From: an uncultured Oxalobacteraceae bacterium
Lineage (GTDB): Bacteria; Pseudomonadota; Gammaproteobacteria; Burkholderiales; Burkholderiaceae
Length of the DNA stretch: 5,109 nt
Assembly (NCBI GenBank): GCA_946480015.1
Contig: CAMLIL010000171.1
Coordinates: forward strand, 1-5,109
Direction of reading: 5' to 3'
Part shown: positions 1-5,109 of the stretch, in pieces
How the letters are laid out: each line of letters opens with the position of its first letter
Numbering within the stretch: position 1 is the first letter of the stretch
Notes under the pieces: model-generated
Seen by the model: only the letters and a program-made list of their open reading frames with translations
Databases searched by the model: none
What the model was told of the DNA's origin: nothing
Translations under genes and position numbers: made by a program

Positions 1-938
1 TTGGCGACGCATTGCCGCATGCGCTGGAGTGCTACCGCAGTGGCTTCAAGGAAGCCTGGGGTTCGTCCGATTCGGACAGTGCGCTGAACGCATGGGGCAG
101 CACGCAGGGCAACGCATTCTTCGGTGCGGCCCGCATGGCGGAGGGCCACGTCATCCTTGTCATGGCGATTCTTTCGGCCTTGGTGACGTACTGGACCCGC
201 GGCCGGGGTGACAAGGCGGTACTGCTTCAGGAAATCCGCAGCAGCCGCCGGCTGGGTCCAAAGGTGGCGGAATGGCTTGAAAAGAACGAAGCGCAACTCA
301 AGCGCCATCCCGGGCTGCAGGGTCGTCCGATGCAATCGGCAGCTCAGCTCCAGCCGTCCTCGTCTAAAAAGCCCAGCAGCGGCAAGCCGCAGGAAAGCGC
401 GGCTGAGCGGACGCCAGCGGCACCGCACGTGACCCCGCTGGCGAAGGTTCGTTGTTTCGAGCCACACAACCTGCCGCAGCAAAAAATTCCCGAGTTCGAC
501 AGGCAACTTGTCGATCAAGAAAGAGGCATCAACGCCATGACCGTGAGCGAGTATCTGGATGCGCGGGCGGCCTTCAAGCAGGGAGCGGTGGCGCGCGATC
601 AAAAGGTAGCACGGCAAGCGCGCAAGGAATATCAGGACAGCCTAGTGCGTGAGCGAACTGAGAAACTGGTTGGCCAAGGGCTCGATCCAGCCAGCGCGAA
701 TGAGCAAGCAGCACGAGCAGCGAAAGAGACGATGGACGCCCTGGCCGCACTCCACAGTCCGGACATGGTCGCGGGAGGAGCCGACGAGATTGCAGGTTTC
801 GGCGATCGCAATGTCAACAGCAGGATCGGTCGGCAATGGAAGGACCGTATTGCCCAGCTAGACGCTGCAGCGAACGATGTGCCTGATGGTGTGCGCAAAA
901 CTGCTACGATGAATGCAAAACTGGCACGCTGCAAATAG
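1..938 (+). CDS. Polymorphic toxin / probable T6SS DNase effector, Ntox15 (Tde-like) C-terminal domain, 5' partial
   Basis: The reading frame (first full codon at 3) is open to the left edge, so the N-terminus lies outside the window. The TTG at 12 is only the first possible start inside it. Residues are numbered from that TTG. A Trp/Ala-rich helical region (about 1-44) leads into a hydrophobic stretch (about 45-61), probably a membrane-crossing or translocation segment. A basic region and a Ser/Pro/Ala/Lys-rich linker (about 104-143) follow. The terminal domain (about 146-285) has the pattern I know from Ntox15 toxins: a CFEP start, an EFDRQLVDQE helix, an INAMTVSEYL segment, then ALHSPDMVAGG with the HxxD motif (H248, D251; bases 753-764), and GFGDRNVN...IGRQW. 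In Agrobacterium Tde1 this family is a metal-dependent DNase delivered by type VI secretion, with HxxD required for activity. DNase activity and T6SS delivery here are inferred, since no PAAR, VgrG or other T6SS gene is visible. The two downstream Tdi1-like genes support the call strongly. GC is lower than in the right half of the window. Confidence 0.88.
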   Translation, partial: GDALPHALECYRSGFKEAWGSSDSDSALNAWGSTQGNAFFGAARMAEGHVILVMAILSALVTYWTRGRGDKAVLLQEIRSSRRLGPKVAEWLEKNEAQLKRHPGLQGRPMQSAAQLQPSSSKKPSSGKPQESAAERTPAAPHVTPLAKVRCFEPHNLPQQKIPEFDRQLVDQERGINAMTVSEYLDARAAFKQGAVARDQKVARQARKEYQDSLVRERTEKLVGQGLDPASANEQAARAAKETMDALAALHSPDMVAGGADEIAGFGDRNVNSRIGRQWKDRIAQLDAAANDVPDGVRKTATMNAKLARCK

Positions 939-948
939 GAAGAGGAAG
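938..948 (+). promoter_or_regulatory. Ribosome binding site of first immunity gene
   Basis: The purine run GGAAGAGGAAG begins on the last base of the toxin stop codon and ends 6 nt before the ATG at 955. It supports 955 as the start rather than the in-frame ATG at 913, which lies inside the toxin gene and has no comparable Shine-Dalgarno sequence. The second immunity copy also begins at the equivalent Met-Asp-Glu. The site implies that immunity is translated from the same transcript as the toxin. Confidence 0.7.
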
Positions 949-954
949 CTGAAA

Positions 955-1572
955 ATGGATGAGTATTTCGAGTATTTTTTAAAACAGTTTGGCCCGCCGG
1001 TTGAGCGGCGCTGGGTTCCTCAATCAAGCATTGACCGCTATCGCGGCAAGTTGCCCGACCAGTTGCTGGCATACTGGGAGGAGCATGGCTGGACTGGATA
1101 TGCGGATGGCCTGTTCTGGACAGTCGATCCGCAAGAGTACGAGCCGGTAGTTGACGCGTGGCTCGGCGATACAAGTTTCATGGAGGACGACGTTTATCAC
1201 GTCATTGCGCGCGGTGCTTTCGGCGAGATCTATTTTCTTGGTGAGCGTTCTGCCAGTAGATTAAGCATCGTCGCCGTGGACGCGGTCATGATGAAGCCAT
1301 TCTCCCCCCCGTCGGATCGGGATAGAGCTGTCCTAGCATTCTTTAGCGCACAAAATCGCGGGGCGAATGATCTCTGTGACGTCAATGGAAAACGCCTGTT
1401 TACCCGGGCGCTGAAAAAACTCGGACCGTTAAAGTACGACGAGATGTACGGATTCGTTCCAGCGCTTGCCCTTGGCGGTCCGGCCACCCTCAATCACCTG
1501 CAGAAGGTAAAGGCTATCGAGCATCTCGTCATGCTGGCTCAGATGTCGGAGTTGCGCATGTTCCCGGGATAG
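955..1572 (+). CDS. Tdi1-like immunity protein (GAD-like + DUF1851), copy 1
   Basis: This 205-aa protein begins 16 nt after the toxin stop codon. The N-terminal half (about 1-110) fits the GAD-like family: FGPPVERRWVPQSSIDRYRG, then LPDQLLAYW, an HGWTGYADGLFWTVDP block and an EYEPVVDAWLGD stretch. The C-terminal half (about 130-205) fits DUF1851: a D-x-NG-x-RLF motif, DEMYGFVPALALGG, and a final KVKAIEHLVMLAQ helix. GAD-like plus DUF1851 is the domain order of Tdi1, which binds and neutralises the Tde1 DNase in the cytoplasm, and the preceding gene carries the matching Ntox15 domain. No signal peptide or membrane segment is present, as expected for protection against a cytoplasmic DNase. The protein differs from the downstream copy at about 26 of 205 positions. 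That it neutralises the adjacent toxin is inferred from position and family. Confidence 0.88.
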   Translation: MDEYFEYFLKQFGPPVERRWVPQSSIDRYRGKLPDQLLAYWEEHGWTGYADGLFWTVDPQEYEPVVDAWLGDTSFMEDDVYHVIARGAFGEIYFLGERSASRLSIVAVDAVMMKPFSPPSDRDRAVLAFFSAQNRGANDLCDVNGKRLFTRALKKLGPLKYDEMYGFVPALALGGPATLNHLQKVKAIEHLVMLAQMSELRMFPG

Positions 1573-1607
1573 CCCTTATATTTGAGATGAATACAGAACT
1601 ATCCCGG
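1564..1607 (+). repeat. 9-bp inverted repeat spanning the stop codon of immunity copy 1
   Basis: CCGGGATAG (1564-1572, ending in the TAG stop) is the exact reverse complement of CTATCCCGG (1599-1607), with a 26-nt A/T-rich loop. In mRNA this could form a stem between the two immunity genes. No U-run follows the second arm, so it is not a canonical intrinsic terminator. The left arm also occurs at the end of copy 2 (2236-2244), but there only the weak partner CTATC is present downstream, so the full structure is specific to this junction. Function is unknown. Confidence 0.4.
1577..1582 (+). promoter_or_regulatory. Possible -10 element of an internal promoter for immunity copy 2
   Basis: TATATT matches five of six bases of the sigma-70 -10 consensus in the only A/T-rich spot between the immunity genes. 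The nearest -35-like hexamer, TTGCGC at 1552-1557, matches only three of six and is 19 nt away. The corresponding position after copy 2 reads CATACA. An internal promoter would allow immunity to be made without the toxin, but the evidence is weak and the match may be chance. Confidence 0.2.
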
Positions 1608-1614
1608 CGCACAT

Positions 1615-1618
1615 GGGA
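1615..1618 (+). promoter_or_regulatory. Weak ribosome binding site of second immunity gene
   Basis: GGGA lies 8 nt before the ATG at 1627. It is much shorter than the purine run before copy 1, so copy 2 may be translated less efficiently or may depend on coupling. The choice of 1627 as start rests mainly on alignment with copy 1. Confidence 0.35.
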
Positions 1619-1626
1619 ATGTTGAG

Positions 1627-2244
1627 ATGGATGAATTTTTCGAGCACTTTCTAGAAGAATTTGGCCCGCCAGTTGAACGACGCTGGGTACCCCAATCAAG
1701 CATCGACCGCTATCGCGGCAAGTTGCCCGACCAGTTGCTGGCGTATTGGCAGGAGCATGGCTGGACTGGATATGCGGACGGCCTGTTTTGGACAGTCGAT
1801 CCGCAAGAGTACGAGCCGGTAGTTGACGCGTGGATTGGCGACACCAGGTTCATGGAAGAAGACGTTTATCACGTCATTGCGCGCGGTGCTTTCGGCGAAA
1901 TCTATTTTCTTAGTGAGCGTTCTGCCAGCAGATTAAGCATCGTCGCTGTGGACGCAGTCATGATGAAACCCTCCCCCCCGCCCTCAGATCGGGATAGGAG
2001 TGTTCGATCATTCTTCGGCGCGCAAAATCGCGGGGGGAACGATCTCTCGGACGTCAATGGAGAGCGTTTATTTGCCCCGGCGCTGAGCAAGCTCGGGCGG
2101 CTTAAGTACGACGAGATGTACGGATTCGTGCCAGCGCTTGCCTTGGGCGGCCCAGCCACCCTCGATCACCTGCAGAAGGTGAAGGCTGTCGAGCATCTCG
2201 TCTTGCTGGCGCAGCTGTCGGAACTGCGCATGTTCCCGGGATAG
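1627..2244 (+). CDS. Tdi1-like immunity protein (GAD-like + DUF1851), copy 2
   Basis: This is a second 205-aa protein of identical length and domain order, starting 54 nt after the stop of copy 1 and offset from it by exactly 672 bases. The GAD-like half (about 1-110) keeps the FGPPVERRWVPQSS, LPDQLLAYW and GYADGLFWTVDP blocks. The DUF1851-like half keeps DEMYGFVPALALGG and the terminal KVKAVEHLVLLAQ helix. By hand count about 9 of the first 113 residues differ from copy 1, against about 17 of the last 92. Changes cluster between about 115 and 170, and several alter charge or residue type (for example L/R, K/E, R/P, K/S, P/R). The gene is intact, with no stop or frameshift, so it is not a decaying duplicate. 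It may be a back-up, may neutralise the same toxin, or may protect against a variant toxin of other strains. Which of these holds cannot be told from sequence alone. Confidence 0.87.
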   Translation: MDEFFEHFLEEFGPPVERRWVPQSSIDRYRGKLPDQLLAYWQEHGWTGYADGLFWTVDPQEYEPVVDAWIGDTRFMEEDVYHVIARGAFGEIYFLSERSASRLSIVAVDAVMMKPSPPPSDRDRSVRSFFGAQNRGGNDLSDVNGERLFAPALSKLGRLKYDEMYGFVPALALGGPATLDHLQKVKAVEHLVLLAQLSELRMFPG

Positions 2245-2258
2245 CCCATACAAATTCG

Positions 2259-2306
2259 TGCGCGCTATCGCAGATTCTGCCAAGGACCTTATGCCGGAAG
2301 CGCGCA
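2259..2306. terminator. Inverted repeat between convergent genes, possible weak bidirectional terminator
   Basis: TGCGCGCT (2259-2266) pairs exactly with AGCGCGCA (2299-2306). The stem lies in the 70-bp gap between the end of immunity copy 2 (+ strand) and the end of the helicase gene (- strand). The 32-nt loop contains a smaller palindrome, GCAGATTCTGC. Position favours a shared terminator, but neither side has a proper T-run: the + side continues into seven C, and the - side has only a short AATTTG. Termination is therefore only a guess. Confidence 0.3.
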
Positions 2307-2314
2307 GCCCCCCC

Positions 2315-4105
2315 TTACGACCCTTTGCGGTGCGGCTTCTTGCCCTTCGGCGCGCCCTTGTCGGCCAAACGCCGTTCGGCGCCGGGCTTCTTGCCGAACC
2401 CGGCCTTCTTCGGCGCCGGCGGCTCGCCGTCGCGCGTGATGCTCAGCTGCTGGCCCGCCACCCACACGGTTTTCAGGTGATCGATCAGGTCGGGCGGCAT
2501 ATCGCCCGGCAGGTCGAGCATGCTGTAGTCGTCGTAGATTTCGATGCGGCCGATGTACTTCGAATCGATGCCCGCCTCGTTGGCGATGGCGCCGACGATA
2601 TTGCCCGGTTTGACGCCGTGCGCGTGACCGACTTCGATGCGGAAGGTGGCCATGCCGTCTTCCTGCGCCCGCGTGGCCGCGCGTTCGCGCTTGACCGGAG
2701 CGGCCTCGCGCGGCGCGCGCGCCGGACGCTCTTCAAACGCCGGACGCGCAGGCGCAGGGGCGAGCGCCTTCGCATCGCGATTGGGCTTTTCGAGCAGGAA
2801 CGGCACGTCGCCACGCGCCATGCGTGCCAGCGCGGCGGCGATCTCGATGGCCGGTACGTTCTGTTCGCGCTCGAATTCCTCGATCAGGGCGCGGAACACG
2901 TCCAGCCCATCGGCGGCCAGCGCCTCGGTGATCTGGTCCTTGAATTTGGCGATGCGCACGTCGTTGACGGCTTTGACGGTCGGCAGCGTCAGCGGCGATA
3001 CCGGCTGGCGCGTGGCGCGTTCGATGGCTTTCAACAGGCCCTGCTCGCGCGGGGTGATGAACAGGATCGCTTCGCCGCTGCGGCCGGCCCGTCCGGTGCG
3101 GCCGATGCGGTGGGTGTAGCTTTCCGGATCGGACGGCACGTCGAAGTTGATCACGTGGCTGATGCGCTCCACGTCCAGGCCGCGCGCGGCCACGTCGGTG
3201 GCGACCAGGATGTCGATCTTGCCGTTCTTGAGCTGCTCGATGGTGCGCTCGCGCTGGGTCTGCTGCATGTCGCCGTTGATGGCGGTGGCGGCAAAGCCGC
3301 GTGCCTGCAGTTTGCCGGCCAGCTCCTCGGTGCCCAGCTTGGTGCGGGCGAAGATGATCATGCCGTCGAACGGCTCGGCTTCGAGAATGCGGGTGAGCGC
3401 TTCGAGCTTTTGCATGCCGCTCACCATCCAGTAGCGCTGGCGGATGTTTTCGGCCGTGCCGGTCTTGGCGGCCACGGTCACTTCGGCCGGATCGCGCAGG
3501 TAGGTCTTGGCGATGCGCTTGATCGCCGATGGCATGGTGGCCGAGAACAGCGCGGTCTGGCGCGACTCGGGCGTCTTTTGCAGGATTTGTTCGACATCGT
3601 CGATAAAGCCCATGCGCAGCATTTCATCGGCTTCGTCGAGCACCAGCGTCTTGAGCTGGGAAAGGTCGAGCGAGCCTTTGTCGATGTGGTCGATGACGCG
3701 GCCGGGCGTACCGACGACGACGTGCACGCCGCGGCGCAGCGCCGACAGCTGCGGACCGTAGCTCTGGCCGCCGTAAATCGGCAGCACGTGGAAATCCTTG
3801 ATGTGGGTGGCGTACTTCTGGAACGCCTCGGCCACCTGGATGGCCAATTCGCGCGTGGGCGCCAGCACCAGCGCCTGCGGCGCGTGCTGCTTGATGTCGA
3901 TGCGCGACAGCACCGGCAGCGCAAAAGCGGCCGTCTTGCCGGTTCCGGTCTGGGCCTGGCCCAGCACGTCGCGATTGGCCAGCAGCAGCGGGATGGTGGC
4001 GGCCTGAATCGGCGAAGGCGTCTCGTAGCCGACCTCTTTCATCACTTTTAACACGGCGGTGGAGAGATTGAGGTCGGAGAACATCGGAAGGGAATTGACG
4101 GACAT
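2315..4105 (-). CDS. deaD: DEAD-box ATP-dependent RNA helicase, DeaD/CsdA type with DbpA-like RNA-binding domain
   Basis: This 596-aa protein is complete; residues are counted from the ATG at 4105. All helicase motifs are visible: Q motif (F9, PSPIQ to Q34), Walker A AQTGTGKT (51-58), PTREL (83-87), TPGR (133-136), DEAD (157-160), SAT (188-190), ARGLD (307-311) and HRIGRTGRAGR (332-342). After the two RecA-like domains comes a helical region (about 350-437), an Ala/Pro/Arg/Glu-rich linker (about 438-484), a DbpA-type RNA-binding domain (about 485-560, with the VGAIANEAGI and IGRIEIYDDYSMLDLP blocks), and a Lys/Arg/Gly-rich tail. The family unwinds RNA with ATP in ribosome assembly and mRNA turnover, often with a cold-shock role; that role is inferred here. 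I prefer the ATG at 4105, which has GTGAG 7 nt upstream, over the GTG at 4117, which would add four residues. The ATG at 4084 would still keep the Q motif. The name deaD is chosen over rhlE or dbpA because of length and the C-terminal domain. Confidence 0.93.
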   Translation of the reverse strand: MSVNSLPMFSDLNLSTAVLKVMKEVGYETPSPIQAATIPLLLANRDVLGQAQTGTGKTAAFALPVLSRIDIKQHAPQALVLAPTRELAIQVAEAFQKYATHIKDFHVLPIYGGQSYGPQLSALRRGVHVVVGTPGRVIDHIDKGSLDLSQLKTLVLDEADEMLRMGFIDDVEQILQKTPESRQTALFSATMPSAIKRIAKTYLRDPAEVTVAAKTGTAENIRQRYWMVSGMQKLEALTRILEAEPFDGMIIFARTKLGTEELAGKLQARGFAATAINGDMQQTQRERTIEQLKNGKIDILVATDVAARGLDVERISHVINFDVPSDPESYTHRIGRTGRAGRSGEAILFITPREQGLLKAIERATRQPVSPLTLPTVKAVNDVRIAKFKDQITEALAADGLDVFRALIEEFEREQNVPAIEIAAALARMARGDVPFLLEKPNRDAKALAPAPARPAFEERPARAPREAAPVKRERAATRAQEDGMATFRIEVGHAHGVKPGNIVGAIANEAGIDSKYIGRIEIYDDYSMLDLPGDMPPDLIDHLKTVWVAGQQLSITRDGEPPAPKKAGFGKKPGAERRLADKGAPKGKKPHRKGS

Positions 4106-4194
4106 GCAGGGGCTCACTGAAGGGTACTAAACCGACAGTTTACTCTGTTGTGCCCAGCATTGTGCGAACTTGTTGGCGCGCACCCGCTCAAAGC
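4106..4194 (-). promoter_or_regulatory. Leader region upstream of the helicase gene, with TAAAC-N5-GTTTA palindrome
   Basis: This 89-bp gap separates the chemoreceptor stop from the helicase start on the same strand. It holds a 15-bp palindrome, TAAAC-N5-GTTTA (4128-4142), 23 nt before the start codon, which could be an operator or a chance repeat. On the - strand the TAAACT within it matches four of six bases of a -10 element, but no convincing -35 lies at the right distance. GTGCG and CGCAC (4162-4166 and 4179-4183 on the + strand) form a 5-bp stem after the chemoreceptor gene without a T-run, so no clear terminator is seen. The helicase promoter may lie here, but I cannot place it firmly. 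Confidence 0.25.
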
Positions 4195-5109
4195 TCAGAT
4201 CGATTCCCAGTCCGGGACGGCGGGCGCCGTGAGGCGGGGCGCGGAACGGACGCGCGCGGCGCTTGCGGCCCGGGGCTGGTCCGGGCGGATTTTGAAGATC
4301 CCGACCGCATCGGCCAGTTCGCTGGTCTGCACCCGCATCGCTTCGGCGGCGGCGGCCGCTTCCTCGACCAGCGCGGCGTTACGCTGGGTCATGCTGTCCA
4401 TCTGGCCGATGGCGTCGTTGATCTGGCCGATTCCGCTGCTCTGCTGCCCGCTGGCGGCGGCGATTTCGCCAATGATGGCATTGACCTTCTCGACGCTGGC
4501 GACCAGCTCGCCCATGGTGCCGCCGGCCTGGGCCACCAGGCGGGTGCCGGCATCGACCTTGTCGACCGAATCGCCGATCAGGGTCTTGATTTCCTTGGCC
4601 GCCGCCGCCGAGCGCTGCGCCAGGCTGCGCACTTCCGACGCCACCACCGCGAACCCGCGCCCCTGCTCGCCCGCGCGCGCCGCTTCCACGGCGGCGTTCA
4701 GGGCCAGGATATTGGTTTGAAAGGCGATGCCGTCGATGACGCCGATGATGTCGACGATGCGGCGCGACGACTCGTTGATCGAATCCATGGTGCGCACCAC
4801 CTGGGCTACGGCAGCGCCACCGCGCTGGGCCACGCCGGTGGCGCTGCCGGCCAGTTCGCTGGCCAGGCCGGCGTTGCCGCCGTTGCCGCGCACCGTGACG
4901 GTCAATTCCTGGATGGCCGCCGCGGTCTGTTCGATCGAGCTGGCCTGGCTTTCGGTGCGCGCGGACAGGTCCTGGTTGCCGGCGGCGATTTCGGCCGAAG
5001 CGGTGGCAAGCGCCTCGGTTCCGCTGCGCACCTTGCCGACGATGCGGGCCAGATTGTCGTGCATCTCCTTGAGCGCACGCATCATGTCGGCAATTTCGTC
5101 GCTGCCGTG
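4195..5109 (-). CDS. Methyl-accepting chemotaxis protein, cytoplasmic signalling part, 5' partial
   Basis: The frame is open through the right edge (last readable codon at 5107-5109), so the sensor, transmembrane segments and most of HAMP are outside; 304 residues are visible. The Met codon at 5085 is internal, not the start, because the upstream residues GSDEIAD continue the end of a HAMP-like helix. The rest is a typical antiparallel receptor coiled coil: methylation helix 1, the highly conserved tip region [19 protein letters not shown] followed by [20 protein letters not shown] (tip at about 146-152), and methylation helix 2. It would sit at the inner membrane and control the CheA/CheW kinase complex; the ligand cannot be told. 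Two oddities are a glycine cluster, VRGNGGNAG, in the first helix (about 73-81), and a C-terminus DWESI that resembles the CheR/CheB-binding pentapeptide but ends in Ile instead of an aromatic residue. Confidence 0.93.
   Translation of the reverse strand, partial: HGSDEIADMMRALKEMHDNLARIVGKVRSGTEALATASAEIAAGNQDLSARTESQASSIEQTAAAIQELTVTVRGNGGNAGLASELAGSATGVAQRGGAAVAQVVRTMDSINESSRRIVDIIGVIDGIAFQTNILALNAAVEAARAGEQGRGFAVVASEVRSLAQRSAAAAKEIKTLIGDSVDKVDAGTRLVAQAGGTMGELVASVEKVNAIIGEIAAASGQQSSGIGQINDAIGQMDSMTQRNAALVEEAAAAAEAMRVQTSELADAVGIFKIRPDQPRAASAARVRSAPRLTAPAVPDWESI

Larger units (their letters stand above)
955..2250 (+). repeat. Tandem gene duplication, two units 672 bp apart
   Basis: The units are about 955-1578 and 1627-2250. 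They align without net length change, with about 78 differences in 618 coding bases (about 87% identity, counted by hand). The longest identical run, around the GAD-like WTVDPQEYEPVVDAW segment (45 nt), begins at 1118 in copy 1. Similarity continues a few bases past both stop codons (GATAGCCC) and then ends. Such a long direct repeat is a substrate for recombination that could delete or add a copy. Confidence 0.85.

Noticed and set aside
913..954. Earlier in-frame ATG for immunity copy 1, adding 14 residues
   Set aside because: It lies inside the toxin gene without a Shine-Dalgarno sequence. The ATG at 955 has a strong one and gives exactly the same length and N-terminus as copy 2.
632..1174. 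Open frame of 180 codons on the - strand spanning the toxin end and the start of immunity copy 1
   Set aside because: It overlaps two well-supported genes on the opposite strand, crosses their boundary and has a biased Ser/Arg/Ala composition.
1564..1607. The inverted repeat as an intrinsic terminator separating the immunity genes
   Set aside because: The second arm is followed by CGCACATGGG rather than a T-run, and the 26-nt loop is long for a terminator hairpin.
2258..4051. Open frame of 597 codons on the + strand, opposite almost the whole helicase gene
   Set aside because: It is rich in Arg, Gly, Ala and His with no recognisable motif and lies antisense to a complete, motif-perfect DEAD-box helicase. 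Long antisense frames are expected in GC-rich genes with strong third-position bias.
4106..4117. GTG start for the helicase, adding four residues
   Set aside because: No ribosome binding site precedes it, while the ATG at 4105 has GTGAG at suitable spacing. The difference is small and this start is not excluded.
4148..4720. Open frame of 190 codons on the + strand over the chemoreceptor gene
   Set aside because: It is antisense to the conserved receptor signalling domain, low in complexity (Ala/Ser-rich) and matches no family I know.
1..5109. CRISPR array, tRNA or rRNA gene, insertion sequence, or integrase attachment site
   Set aside because: No spaced short repeats, tRNA-like or rRNA-like sequence, transposase or terminal repeats were seen. 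The only long repeat is the immunity gene duplication.

Overview
The window reads as bacterial chromosome from a high-GC betaproteobacterium. Burkholderiales, probably the Oxalobacteraceae (Massilia/Duganella-like), is my best guess. It rests on the style of the chemoreceptor signalling domain and the DeaD helicase and on G/C-rich third codon positions; no rRNA or other taxonomic marker is present.

Left part (1-2244, + strand): an interbacterial toxin-immunity module. The first gene enters from the left edge and is the C-terminal part of a polymorphic toxin. It has a hydrophobic, probably membrane-crossing segment, a Ser/Pro/Ala-rich linker and a terminal Ntox15-type (Tde-like) nuclease domain with an HxxD motif. 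Two tandem paralogous genes follow on the same strand, both encoding 205-aa proteins with a GAD-like N-terminal half and a DUF1851-like C-terminal half. This is the architecture of Tdi1, the immunity protein of the Agrobacterium type VI secretion DNase Tde1. The natural reading is one secreted DNase effector with a duplicated, diverging immunity gene. The two copies are about 87% identical in both DNA and protein by hand count, with more change in the C-terminal half.

Middle (2245-2314): a short gap between convergent genes, with an 8-bp inverted repeat and no clear terminator T-run.

Right part (2315-5109, - strand): ordinary chromosomal genes of visibly higher GC. One is a complete DEAD-box RNA helicase of the DeaD/CsdA type with a C-terminal DbpA-like RNA-binding domain. 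Upstream of it is the cytoplasmic signalling half of a methyl-accepting chemotaxis protein, which runs off the right edge. The two share a strand but are separated by about 90 bp, and nothing shows that they form a functional operon.

The most interesting content is the effector/duplicated-immunity cassette: its divergence gradient, the 7-C tract at the domain junction of both copies, and an inverted repeat over the stop codon of the first copy. The effector and immunity families are known. I see no evidence for a wholly new system.
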